Origin: Paludibacter propionicigenes
GTDB taxonomy: Bacteria; Bacteroidota; Bacteroidia; Bacteroidales; JAIFNL01
Assembly: GCA_020721325.1 (NCBI GenBank)
Contig: DYNA01000005.1
Location: 1 to 59,178 of the forward strand
Reading direction: 5' to 3'
DNA length: 59,178 nucleotides
Shown in pieces: positions 16,872 to 25,844 of this stretch (within the stretch, counting starts at the first letter, position 1; each line of letters starts with the position of its first letter). The translations under genes and the position numbers were made by a program. The notes under the pieces were generated by a model. That model had not been told where the DNA came from and made no database searches. It saw only the letters and a program-made list of their open reading frames with translations.

Positions 16872-18800
16872 ATGAAAAAAGGAATATTTTTTATATTTTT
16901 AATTAATTTATTATCAAATATTTACGCTCAGAATTATCCGAAAATTGATAGTCTTGAGAAATTATTGACAGTGATTAATGAAGTAAAAACTGATGAAAAC
17001 GAAAAAGATGAGGTTTTAAAACAGCTTTACTCTGAATATAGATATACAAATTCGCAAAAAGCTCTAAATGTAACAATTGAGGGTTTAAAATGGGCTGAAA
17101 TACAAAAAAATGATTTTAATATCTATTTTTGGTATTATGAAATGGGTAATGTGTATAGAGAACAAAGAATTTACCATTTATCGTTAAAAGCTTATGCGAA
17201 AGCCATTAAAAAATTGAAAAAACAAAATTTAAACCATGCCAACATTGGCTGGCTTTTGATTGAAGTGGGAAATGTTTATTACGCTTTGGAAGATTTTAAA
17301 AAGGCTGAAGATATTTATAATGAAGCCATTAGCTATTTTGAACTAAATAACGACGAGAATGGAATAAGTGTTGCGACCAGCAATTTAGGGCTAACTTTTG
17401 ATAAACTGAAAAAACACGATAAAGCACTTTTGTATTACCAAAAAGCCTGTGAATTAAATATTTCTGAAGAAAAATATGTTGGATTGGCGTTGAATTATTC
17501 AAATATCGGATTAAATTTTTCTTTTAAAAACCGATTTGATAGTGCAAATATCTACTTTAAAAAAAGTATTTTTGTAATAAAAAAACACGATTCTACGAGA
17601 TTTGAAATTGAAATCTGGAATAAAATAGCTTTTTCCTATATTTTACAATCTTTTTTTGATAGTGCCATAGTTGTACTAAATAATTCTATTTCAATAGCTA
17701 ACAAAAATGTTTCAAAAAAAGAAAAAGCTCTTTTGTATCAACTTTTAGCCAAAGCTTATGCCGAAAAAAAAGATTTCCCGAATGCTATAAAAAGTATAAA
17801 TGAAAGTTTTAAATTAGATAACTACATGGTAATGAACTCGTTTAGAATAATGCCTTACCGCGAAGCCTCACTTTATTACGAGCAGATAGGCGATATGAAA
17901 ACAGCTCTTGAAATGCTCAAGACCCATGTTCGTTTGCACGAAGAGATTTATAATGAAAATGTTTGGGAAACCACTTATTTATTTGAAAAAGAGCGAAATA
18001 AAACAGAAAAAGAATTGCTCATCAAAGATTTAAGAATTAGCAAAGGGCAAGAAAAATTTATGAAATTACAGATTTTTATTGCCTTACTTTTTATTTTTTT
18101 AATGGCTGTTTTTATTGTTCTTATCATAAAACGAAATAAAATAAAACACCGTGTTAATGAACTTTTACAAGAAAAAAACCGAATTATTAACGAACGTAAT
18201 TATGAATTGACCCTTAAAAATAAAAAAATTTCTGACCAAAATATTGAATTAAACTTCAAGCAAGAACAGATTAAACGAATGCTTGATAAATATGAAAAAA
18301 ATATTAATGATACTCATTTATTGCCAAGTGAAAAAAATGAGGAAAAATTTTTAACAGATAGAAATAAATACTCCCTAAACAATCAAATTAGAGAAGTAAT
18401 TTTACTTTATGATAAAAAAATTCAAACTAAAAGTATTGAAATGATTACCGATTTCAAAATTGAAGCTATTTTTCATTGCAACAATGAAGAAATGATTTCG
18501 GTTTGGTCAAATATTATTGAAAATGCAATCAATGCAATTGAGTATTCGGGTAAAATAACCATTTCACTCAATCAAAATGAACACGATTTTATTGTTAAAT
18601 TTCGCGACAATGGCTGTGGAATAGATAACTCGGAATATAATAATATTTTTAAACCATTTGTTACTTACTCTCAAAACGCTGAAAATAAAGGCTTAGGACT
18701 TTATATTGCAAAAAAAATCATCAACAAACACAATGGGGCGATTGGAGTTGAATCTGAAAAAGGAGTTTTTACTGAATTTACAATCATTTTACCAAAATAA
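16872..18800 (+). CDS. TPR-containing sensor histidine-kinase-like protein without a visible H box
   Basis: A 642-residue protein. Signal peptide about 1-19, a sensor region of TPR repeats (about 70-360), one membrane helix (about 401-420), a coiled coil (about 423-480) and a C-terminal HATPase_c domain (about 525-642). The ATP-binding boxes are intact: NIIENAINAI (about 547), DNGCGID (about 579) and GLGLYIAKKI (about 607). The stretch before the ATPase, where a HisKA helix with a phospho-accepting His should lie, has no H-E/D-x-R/K motif; the only His there is in NDTHLLPSEK. It may phosphorylate in trans, use an atypical site, or work without phosphorylation. No response regulator is adjacent. 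Confidence 0.85.
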   Translation: MKKGIFFIFLINLLSNIYAQNYPKIDSLEKLLTVINEVKTDENEKDEVLKQLYSEYRYTNSQKALNVTIEGLKWAEIQKNDFNIYFWYYEMGNVYREQRIYHLSLKAYAKAIKKLKKQNLNHANIGWLLIEVGNVYYALEDFKKAEDIYNEAISYFELNNDENGISVATSNLGLTFDKLKKHDKALLYYQKACELNISEEKYVGLALNYSNIGLNFSFKNRFDSANIYFKKSIFVIKKHDSTRFEIEIWNKIAFSYILQSFFDSAIVVLNNSISIANKNVSKKEKALLYQLLAKAYAEKKDFPNAIKSINESFKLDNYMVMNSFRIMPYREASLYYEQIGDMKTALEMLKTHVRLHEEIYNENVWETTYLFEKERNKTEKELLIKDLRISKGQEKFMKLQIFIALLFIFLMAVFIVLIIKRNKIKHRVNELLQEKNRIINERNYELTLKNKKISDQNIELNFKQEQIKRMLDKYEKNINDTHLLPSEKNEEKFLTDRNKYSLNNQIREVILLYDKKIQTKSIEMITDFKIEAIFHCNNEEMISVWSNIIENAINAIEYSGKITISLNQNEHDFIVKFRDNGCGIDNSEYNNIFKPFVTYSQNAENKGLGLYIAKKIINKHNGAIGVESEKGVFTEFTIILPK

Positions 18801-18879
18801 ATAAAATGAATATTCTTTTTATAATAAAAAAAAATGGCAAATTGAAATAAAAAAAGATATAAATATTTAAAAGCTCAGT

Positions 18880-19962
18880 TTATATCACTCGTTTTTTGTA
18901 ATGCCAAGAATCACCCCACTCATTATAACCTACCGAATCGCCGGCTAAATGAATACGTGCTTCGAGGCAATGGCTGCAATCATCGGCACTTTCGTCTATG
19001 CACGGTTTGTTTTCATACAATAAATAATTACTTCGATTTTCCGTTGGCGTTATATTGGGCATGATAATATTTGCGCCCACTTTCAATGCCTTTTCGCGCC
19101 CAGCTTTATCAATGGCTTGCAGAGCAGTTGCCGCAGCTATGTTGATGTCTTTCATTATAATTCGCAACAAGGCTATCATTTTAAGCGTCAAATTAAAACG
19201 CTCTACTTGCGGAAGTAATTGATTTTGAAAACGATAAAGTGGTGTTTGCGAATGCTCTACATAAGGTCCCATACCAACCATATCAATACCGAAATTTTTA
19301 AAAAACAACAAATCATCTGCCAAATGCTCCACCGTTTGAAAGGGTAAACCAATCATAACACCACTTCCGGTCTGATAACCAATATCTTGCAAATCGTACA
19401 AAGCTTTCATGCGCGTTTCAAACAAATGCCGTTCATTTTTTGGGTGAATCTGCTCAAAAAGCTCTCTATTTGAGGACTCTATGCGCAACAAATAACGATG
19501 CGCTCCGGCATCGAACCACTCTTGATAAACCTCTCGACTTTGTTCGCCCAAAGAAATTGTAATTCCTATTTCATTGTTGGTTACTTTTTTGCTTTCGCGC
19601 AAAAGATTTGTTATTCGTTTCACAAACGCTTTGTCTTGGCGTTCACCGGATTGAAAAACTACCGAAGCATAATTATTTTCATAAGCATATTTTACAGCAT
19701 ATAAAACGGATTCATCACTCAAATCATAACGAACTGTATTTGAATTACTTGCACGAATACCACAATAATAACAATCTTTTATACATTTGTTGGAAAATTC
19801 TACTAAACCCCTATAATAAACTTTGTTACCTACATATTTTGTTTTTATTTCCGCCGCTTTTGCATAAATTTTATTCCTATCAATAATATCAGTTTGCAAT
19901 AATTGAATCAAATCTTGGCGTGAAAAATGCTCTTGCTGCAATAAATCTTCAATATTTTTCAT
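18880..19962 (-). CDS. hydE: [FeFe]-hydrogenase maturation radical SAM protein HydE
   Basis: A radical SAM enzyme that helps build the diiron subcluster of the hydrogenase H-cluster. In the 360-residue chain the [4Fe-4S] motif is Cys60, Cys64, Cys67 (CIKDCYYCG), preceded by VYYRGLVEFSN, typical of HydE. A second cysteine set, Cys321, Cys329 and Cys332, matches the auxiliary cluster seen in some HydE proteins. The C-terminal barrel blocks (ANIIMPNITP) also fit. hydF, hydG and the hydrogenase are not in this window, so the maturation genes are scattered in this genome or lie elsewhere. It is convergent with the TPR kinase. Confidence 0.92.
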   Translation of the reverse strand: MKNIEDLLQQEHFSRQDLIQLLQTDIIDRNKIYAKAAEIKTKYVGNKVYYRGLVEFSNKCIKDCYYCGIRASNSNTVRYDLSDESVLYAVKYAYENNYASVVFQSGERQDKAFVKRITNLLRESKKVTNNEIGITISLGEQSREVYQEWFDAGAHRYLLRIESSNRELFEQIHPKNERHLFETRMKALYDLQDIGYQTGSGVMIGLPFQTVEHLADDLLFFKNFGIDMVGMGPYVEHSQTPLYRFQNQLLPQVERFNLTLKMIALLRIIMKDINIAAATALQAIDKAGREKALKVGANIIMPNITPTENRSNYLLYENKPCIDESADDCSHCLEARIHLAGDSVGYNEWGDSWHYKKRVI

Positions 19963-20112
19963 TCCTTTTTTTTGTATCTTTTTGTATAAAAAAAAATTAT
20001 TTTTATTTATAAAACATTGTAATCAAACAATATAATACAAATAAAAAACATCTAATCTTTATTTAATTAAAATAGTAAAACCTTTTTTTGTATAAAATAT
20101 TACAATAAAAAA

Positions 20113-20490
20113 TTATAACTTGGTATCAATCCACGCCTTAGCCTCTTCTAAGTTGCTAAAAACTTTGGTTTCGATAACTCTTTTGGTAAAATTCATATAC
20201 AAATTAGCAAAGCCCGATTGAATTCTTGAATTAACAATAATTGCCACAGCCTTTACATTTGTGCTGTCTTGCGCAGCAAAATGCGCTCTCGCACTGGTTG
20301 ATAAAAATAACAAATTTCGAGCATCAATTACATTTCCATGTGACGTGGAACCAATCAAATTGGCAATCATTTCTGTAATTTCAATAGCATGTTTTTCTTC
20401 TATGCTAACACCTTTTTTAAATTCTACCAAAACATACTTACCATCTTCAGTAGAAATTGTAGCCCCTTGAGTCTCTTGTTTATTACTCAT
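20113..20490 (-). CDS. STAS/SpoIIAA-like protein
   Basis: A 125-residue soluble protein without a signal peptide. The alternating strands and helices (KYVLVEFKKG, IEEKHAIEITEMIANLI, GNVIDARNLLFLS, VKAVAIIVNS, and the final FSNLEEAKAWI) fit the STAS/SEC14-like SpoIIAA fold found in many Bacteroidota stand-alone proteins. The last motif, VFSNLEEAKAWI, is typical of these proteins. Its role is unknown; a lipid- or nucleotide-binding regulator is possible. It lies after the serpin gene but beyond a terminator. Confidence 0.65.
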   Translation of the reverse strand: MSNKQETQGATISTEDGKYVLVEFKKGVSIEEKHAIEITEMIANLIGSTSHGNVIDARNLLFLSTSARAHFAAQDSTNVKAVAIIVNSRIQSGFANLYMNFTKRVIETKVFSNLEEAKAWIDTKL

Positions 20491-20554
20491 TTTTTTTATA
20501 AATTTTACAAGTTATTATATTTATTTTTTTTGTAAAATTTAGATGTGTCAAAAA

Positions 20555-20593
20555 TTTTATGCTTTTTTGAATTTGCCTCAAAAAAGCATAAAA
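20555..20593 (-). terminator. Terminator after the serpin gene
   Basis: Perfect 16-bp arms TTTTATGCTTTTTTGA (20555-20570) and its inverse (20578-20593) with a 7-nt loop, followed on the minus strand by T-rich sequence. Confidence 0.8.
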
Positions 20594-20624
20594 ATAATTT
20601 ATCCAATTAAAATACCTGAAAATT

Positions 20625-21815
20625 TTATGGTTTTACAACTTTACCCATAAAAAGTATTGACTTATTTTGATTTTCCATCAAAACAAACATAAACGGACGG
20701 TCGGCTTTAAATTCAACATTGTCAAACTCCTTAGAAACTGACGATTTACGAACCATAATTACGGCTGTAGCTGCCGCCGCTTCTGTTCCCTCTTCGTCTA
20801 TTCCTATCTTGGCTTTGTGAATTACTTTGTCTATTTTTAAATCGTCGCGCGTGCTCATTTGAGTAAAATTGGCATTGTTGGTAAAGGCAATTTTCATACC
20901 CATTGCCGACAAAACCTCACTCATTTCAAACTCCGATTCAAAATCAAATTTAGGTACATTAAGCTCTACCATAGACTCTTTCATTTGATTGTCCCACTTG
21001 CTAAATGTTTTATAATCAAGGGTTTTCTCTAAATTATTAAACCCTGAAATATTTTTTGGAATAAACAAATAAAGCGAAGCCGCCTTGCCTTTGTAAGGTA
21101 TTTCAACTGCCTTAAACAATTCATTTTCAAAATAAGGAAGCTGAGTTTTTGAATACATAAAATCAACTTGTGTAGAATCGGTTTCTGACAAATAAAAAGG
21201 TGCTTCATGAGTCGATTCCTTATTAAAAGCCTTAATCCAACCGCCATAAAAATAAATGGCATTGGTCAAAACCAAACGAGTATTTCCAGAAAGTACACCA
21301 TCGGGAATTAGATTTTTAATTTTACTTTCGGTTTTTTCCTCCACCCATTTGTTAATTTCTTCTTTACATTTCTGAGTTTCATTAATATAGCTCACCAATT
21401 TGAATGGCGCATTAAACTTAGTATCCACCATCTTAATGTACTCTTTATTAAATGGATACGATTTTTCGCCCCACAACGAATTGGCTGAATGCAAAGTAAT
21501 GTTTTCGGTTATAAAACTCGATTGAAGACTTCGGCTAAACTCGGAATAAGAATCAAGCACAACGTCCAAACTATCAGGCAAATAAAGGACTTCTGCCATT
21601 ACTTTTTTGGTTTGAACTTTTGCTCCACAATAAGTCATTGTTAAAGCAGAAGATATACTAAATGGCGAAAATAAGATATTTTTATTTTCATTTGCCACTT
21701 TTTCGTACAAATCAAATCCGAATTGATTTATACTTTTACTATATTTAAAATCAGAATTTTGAGCAAACATGCCTATTCCTAAAAAAATAAAAAGGATTAA
21801 AAAATTTGTTTTCAT
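20625..21815 (-). CDS. Exported serpin (serine-protease inhibitor)
   Basis: A 396-residue full-length serpin with a Sec signal (about 1-18). Serpin blocks are clear: NILFSPFSISSALTMTYCGA, NAIYFYGGW and DRPFMFVLMENQNKSILFMGKV. The reactive-loop hinge, EEGTEAAAAT (341-350), has the small residues needed for loop insertion, so it should be inhibitory. Counting from the hinge as in alpha-1-antitrypsin places P1-P1' at Lys357-Ser358, preceded by Arg356, so trypsin-like or Lys/Arg-specific proteases are the expected targets. A candidate promoter (CAAATATA on the plus strand, 21926-21933) overlaps the start of the divergent DUF554 gene. Confidence 0.95.
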   Translation of the reverse strand: MKTNFLILFIFLGIGMFAQNSDFKYSKSINQFGFDLYEKVANENKNILFSPFSISSALTMTYCGAKVQTKKVMAEVLYLPDSLDVVLDSYSEFSRSLQSSFITENITLHSANSLWGEKSYPFNKEYIKMVDTKFNAPFKLVSYINETQKCKEEINKWVEEKTESKIKNLIPDGVLSGNTRLVLTNAIYFYGGWIKAFNKESTHEAPFYLSETDSTQVDFMYSKTQLPYFENELFKAVEIPYKGKAASLYLFIPKNISGFNNLEKTLDYKTFSKWDNQMKESMVELNVPKFDFESEFEMSEVLSAMGMKIAFTNNANFTQMSTRDDLKIDKVIHKAKIGIDEEGTEAAAATAVIMVRKSSVSKEFDNVEFKADRPFMFVLMENQNKSILFMGKVVKP

Positions 21816-21941
21816 ATCTAAAAATTAAAAAATAAAACGTATAAAAATATTTTTTTAGCCATTTTTTTTTAAATTTGCTTTCGCAAAAAAACTTTTTTTC
21901 CGTTTTTTTTTAAAAAAAGTTTTTACAAATATACAAAAAAA

Positions 21942-22625
21942 ATGTTTGGTACAATAGTAAACGTAATTACGATAATAATTGGTACATCAATTGGTGTTTT
22001 ATTTAAGCGAAAACTTCCGGAAAAAATAATCCATATTATTTTTCAATCACTGGGGTTGTTCACTTTATTTTTTGGAATAGCCATGTCGCTTAAATCAGAA
22101 AATTATTTGGTAATTGTATTCAGTTTGGCATTAGGTGCAATTTTAGGTCAATTAATTGATATTGAGAAACATATCACTAATTTGAGTGAAAAAATAAAAA
22201 AACGAGCAAAAATAGATTCTTCAACTTTCAACGAAGGCTTAATTACGGCATTTTTACTGTTCTGCACCGGACCAATGACCATTTTAGGAGCAATTGACGA
22301 AGGTTTGCGGTCAAATTCTGAACTTTTATTAACAAAAGCCGTTCTTGATGGATTCGCCTCCATAGCTTTGGCTTCGGCTTTAGGAATAGGAGTAGGCGTT
22401 GCAATTATTCCACTCTTTATCTACCAAAGCGCAATAACTTTAGCTGCTATTTTTTTAGGTAATTTTTTACCTGAAAATTTAATTATTGAAATTTCGGCTA
22501 TCGGAGGTATTTTATTAATCGGAATGGCAATAAATATGCTCGAAATTAAAAATATTAAAGTTATCAATATTCTTCCGGCTATCGTTATTATGCCTGTGTT
22601 AAGTTATTTAGTTTCAATATTTTAA
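21942..22625 (+). CDS. DUF554 family membrane protein
   Basis: A 227-residue protein with about six membrane segments and the DUF554 signatures MFGTIVNVITIIIGTSIG at the start and FCTGPMTILGAIDEGL near residue 107. The family is widespread and probably transports a small solute, but no substrate is established. It is divergent from the serpin gene. A palindrome with a T-rich end follows (22702-22723). Confidence 0.9.
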   Translation: MFGTIVNVITIIIGTSIGVLFKRKLPEKIIHIIFQSLGLFTLFFGIAMSLKSENYLVIVFSLALGAILGQLIDIEKHITNLSEKIKKRAKIDSSTFNEGLITAFLLFCTGPMTILGAIDEGLRSNSELLLTKAVLDGFASIALASALGIGVGVAIIPLFIYQSAITLAAIFLGNFLPENLIIEISAIGGILLIGMAINMLEIKNIKVINILPAIVIMPVLSYLVSIF

Positions 22626-23352
22626 AAATACACCTTTTTAGATAATTATTTTTTAACACAATAAAATTATGATTGCGGTAAACAATTATAATTACTTCCC
22701 GAAATAACTAAATTTGGTTATTTTTAAGTTTTTCTATTCTATTTTTTTATCAAAATTAAAAAAAACTTATCTATAACTATTTTTTATACCTAAATTTTTA
22801 TCAAATTAAGCAATAATATTTTTACTAAATTTAAAAACTTTCGATAATTTCTAAAAAATGTTCAATTTTTATAGCATTTTCAAGAAATAATATTTTCTAA
22901 TTTTATCGCATATTATACTGTTTCTGTAATCGGAAAACGAATTTTAATCAAACATTTTTTTAGTAAATTTTAATAAAAATACAATATAAAAGTTCATTAA
23001 AAAATAAAATAATTTTTACCAACTTAATTAAAAAAAATCCCGTTTTCATATAAAACTAATCCAATGAAATAAAGATAATTCAATATTTTAATTAAAAATA
23101 AATTAGAAAATCAGAATTAAAATTTTTCGCTTGAAAAAAAAACAAATAAATAAAAAAAAAGGTATTTTTTTTAAAACTTAAAATTTATTCCCACCATTAT
23201 TCGCTTTTTTGGTTTCATTTTTGTAATTTTGTTTTTTGAATTTTATACTGATGATATAATTATTCCCAAAAAAACAAAAGCAGAATTTATTATTCTGTAA
23301 GAACTTTATTTTCAGTTGTTTAAAAAAAATGTAACCTTTAAATTCTAAAAAT
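22626..23352. other. Long AT-rich intergenic region
   Basis: About 730 bases without a supported gene. A near-perfect palindrome at 22702-22723 (AAATAAC...GTTATTT, with one G-T pair) followed by T-rich sequence is a likely terminator of the DUF554 gene. TAATTTTG at 23224-23231 fits a -7 box and might serve the PD40-OmpA gene through a 120-nt leader, but no -33 box is well placed. The rest is A/T-rich sequence in which I see nothing. Confidence 0.5.
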
Positions 23353-24963
23353 ATGAAAAAAATCTTTTTTTTAACTCTATTTGCTTTTACCCTATTTTTT
23401 GCAAAAGCACAAAATATAAATTTAATTGAAAACGCTAAAAATGGCTACGTTAAAGAAAATTTAGGAGACTCGGTCAATTCTTCTGCCGGCGAACTTTTAC
23501 CAGTCATTTCAGCCGATGGGAAAAAACTCATTTTTTGTCGCAACGGACACGCAGAAAATACGACTGGTTTTGACGAAGATATTTGGATAAGTAACTGGAA
23601 TGAAAAAGGTTACTGGGAAAAAGCCATTAATTTCGGAAAACCGGTAAACAACGATTCCAACAACTCGGTTTTCGGTTTTTCGCCCGATGGCAATTCCATT
23701 TTTGTAATGGGCGAATACAACGATGACGGCTCGCACAAAACCGGCGGAATTTCAACCAGTTCAGCCACATCGCAAGGCTGGAGTGTGCCACAAGCACTCA
23801 AAGTTGATGAGTATTACAACGATAGCCACTTTGCTAATTATTGCCTTTCTCCCTCTCAAAATGTAATCATTATGGCTTTGCAACGTTCTGAAAGTGTGGG
23901 ATTAAGCGACCTTTGGGTAAGTTTTAGAGAAGAAGACTTCAAATGGACAAAACCACTAAATATGGGCAATATAATCAATTCTACTTTGCACGAAGCCAGT
24001 CCGTTTTTAGCTGCCGATAATAAAACCTTGTATTTTGCTTCCAATGGTCATGCCGGTTACGGCTCGTTTGACCTCTTCGTTACCAAGCGTTTAGACGACA
24101 CGTGGACAAATTGGTCAACGCCTCAAAATTTAGGTCCCGAAATTAATACCGCAAAATTAGAAGCCTTTTATACCATTCCTGCTGCCGGCGATTATGCCTA
24201 TTTAGTTTCGGAAGACAATGCCGTTGGTGGAACGGATATTTTCAAAATCAAATTACCACAATCTGCCAAACCAGACCCTGTAATATTAGTGTTTGGGAAG
24301 GTTTCATACCGCGATGGTACACCCATTAATGCCAATATTCTTTACCAAGAAGAAGGTTCGACTGAAAAAGGTATTGCAACTTCAAACCCAACAACAGGTG
24401 ATTATAAAATCGTACTTTTGAGTGGTAAAAAATACCAAATTACTTTTACGGGCGAAACCATTGTGGACAAAACAGAAAAAATTGATGCTACAAAATATAC
24501 CGAATATACCGAAATTGAGAAAAATTACATTGTTGATAGAAAAACAAGCTCTACCACAGCTAATTACACACCCACAAATACGACCAATTCGACAGGAACA
24601 AACGATGATGGAAACGACAAAACTTCTGAAAAATATTCTCCAAAATCGGTTTATTTCGATTACAATGTATATGAACTTTCTGCCAAAGCGAAAGCCGAAT
24701 TAGAAAAACTTAGCGCAGCTATGCTCAAAGATAAAACCCTGAAAATCAGAATACAAGGACATACAGACAGCAAAGGCGATAATGAACCCAACAATATGCT
24801 TTCGCAAAATCGATGCAACTCGGTTCAAAAATTTTTGATTGAAAAAGGCATTGAAGCTTCAAGAATTTCCGTGCTTACTTTTGGCGAAGACAAACCCGTT
24901 CAAAGCAACGACTCCGAAAAAGGAAGAGCTTTAAACAGACGCGTTGAAATTAGTTTTGAATAA
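23353..24963 (+). CDS. PD40 beta-propeller / OmpA-domain outer-membrane protein
   Basis: A 536-residue exported protein (signal about 1-19). Several PD40 blades fill about 45-300 (AGELLPVISADGKKLIFCR, VFGFSPDGNSIF, EASPFLAADNKTLYFAS). A carboxypeptidase-regulatory-like domain (about 312-375) and a Thr/Asn-rich linker come next, then an OmpA peptidoglycan-binding domain (about 432-536, IRIQGHTDSKGDNEPN, GRALNRRVEISF). The order resembles PorE of the type IX secretion system, minus its TPR part. It may tie an outer-membrane complex to peptidoglycan. No other T9SS gene is in the window, so that link is unproven. Confidence 0.88.
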   Translation: MKKIFFLTLFAFTLFFAKAQNINLIENAKNGYVKENLGDSVNSSAGELLPVISADGKKLIFCRNGHAENTTGFDEDIWISNWNEKGYWEKAINFGKPVNNDSNNSVFGFSPDGNSIFVMGEYNDDGSHKTGGISTSSATSQGWSVPQALKVDEYYNDSHFANYCLSPSQNVIIMALQRSESVGLSDLWVSFREEDFKWTKPLNMGNIINSTLHEASPFLAADNKTLYFASNGHAGYGSFDLFVTKRLDDTWTNWSTPQNLGPEINTAKLEAFYTIPAAGDYAYLVSEDNAVGGTDIFKIKLPQSAKPDPVILVFGKVSYRDGTPINANILYQEEGSTEKGIATSNPTTGDYKIVLLSGKKYQITFTGETIVDKTEKIDATKYTEYTEIEKNYIVDRKTSSTTANYTPTNTTNSTGTNDDGNDKTSEKYSPKSVYFDYNVYELSAKAKAELEKLSAAMLKDKTLKIRIQGHTDSKGDNEPNNMLSQNRCNSVQKFLIEKGIEASRISVLTFGEDKPVQSNDSEKGRALNRRVEISFE

Positions 24964-24984
24964 ATAAAAGGCGGTCTAAAAACT

Positions 24985-25018
24985 CAACTTTGCCAAAGTT
25001 AATGCTTTGGCAAAGTTG
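24985..25018. repeat. Dispersed palindrome, copy 2
   Basis: CAACTTTGCCAAAG (24985-24998) and its exact inverse (25005-25018) around TTAATG. Core sequence equals that of copy 1 (7111-7143). It lies just after the PD40-OmpA stop codon and could act as its terminator. Confidence 0.8.
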
Positions 25019-25091
25019 ATAATCAGATATTTACAATAAGTTTTATGCAATCTTTTTTTTAATAAAAACATTTATCCTAATAAATTTTACC

Positions 25092-25844
25092 ATGAAAAAA
25101 ACATTTTTATTCTTCGTTTTTCTTTTCAGTTCTTACCATTTTTTTGCACAGCAAGGAGTGAGTTTCGATAGAGAAGAATTTAATTTTCGTCATATTTTAC
25201 GCGATGGAGGTGAAGTAAAATACCGATTTAATTTTAAAAACCAAACCGGTTTTTTATTACTAATAACGAAAGTTTATACCGATTGTACTTTTTTTAGCCT
25301 CGATTGGTTAAAAACCTCCATAGAACGCGAGGGCAAAGGGTATGTGGAAGTTAGAGTAAATCCATCAGGGCGTTTAGGTGAATTTACCGAAAAAATTATC
25401 GTTTATACCTCTGCAAATCAAGCAGCTCCAACCGTGCTTACCGTTACCGGAAATATTTCAGATAAAATACCAGAACCCAAAATCGAAGAATTTATAGAAC
25501 ATTTTGGCGTTTTGGCAGAAAATATTTCAGAAAGAAATAAAAAATTTTATATTTTTGCCGAAAGTCTTGCCGACTATATAATGAAAAAAGGAAAAGTTGT
25601 TCTTCAAATCGAAAGCAGCATGTCGCCCATGCCGCAAGCGGGCTACAGCAAGCAAATTGCTCAAAAACGTGCAGACGATTTGCAATCGGAAATTGTTAAA
25701 GCCATTGGAACTTACGATTTGGACTCGAATAGCATTGTTTTTGAAAAAGCGAACATTATTACGCAAGGTCCTGCTTATTCAAAAAAAACGCAAGGCTCTT
25801 CAGAAAGCTCTAAATATCAATATGTTAAAATTCTAAAAAAATAA
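25092..25844 (+). CDS. Exported DUF1573-like protein with a degenerate OmpA-like end
   Basis: A 250-residue protein with a Sec signal (about 1-19). The first half (about 22-125) is an Ig-like DUF1573-type domain (FDREEFNFRHILRDGGEVKYRFNFKN). The second half (about 150-250) follows an OmpA-like pattern (KVVLQIESSMSPMPQAGYSKQIAQKRADDLQ), with a divergent version of the usual peptidoglycan-binding motif. The stop codon overlaps the ATG of the next gene (TAATG), so translation is coupled. It probably forms an envelope unit with the preceding PD40-OmpA protein and the following esterase fusion. Confidence 0.7.
   Translation: MKKTFLFFVFLFSSYHFFAQQGVSFDREEFNFRHILRDGGEVKYRFNFKNQTGFLLLITKVYTDCTFFSLDWLKTSIEREGKGYVEVRVNPSGRLGEFTEKIIVYTSANQAAPTVLTVTGNISDKIPEPKIEEFIEHFGVLAENISERNKKFYIFAESLADYIMKKGKVVLQIESSMSPMPQAGYSKQIAQKRADDLQSEIVKAIGTYDLDSNSIVFEKANIITQGPAYSKKTQGSSESSKYQYVKILKK

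Noticed and set aside
22626-23352. Possible tRNA, riboswitch or small gene in the 730-nt gap
   Set aside because: No T-loop-like GTTCRA sequence, no G/C-rich fold and no frame with a start and plausible composition was found.
23353-24963. Assignment of the PD40-OmpA protein as PorE of the type IX secretion system
   Set aside because: Domain order is similar but the N-terminal TPR part is absent and no other T9SS component or C-terminal sorting domain was recognised in the window.
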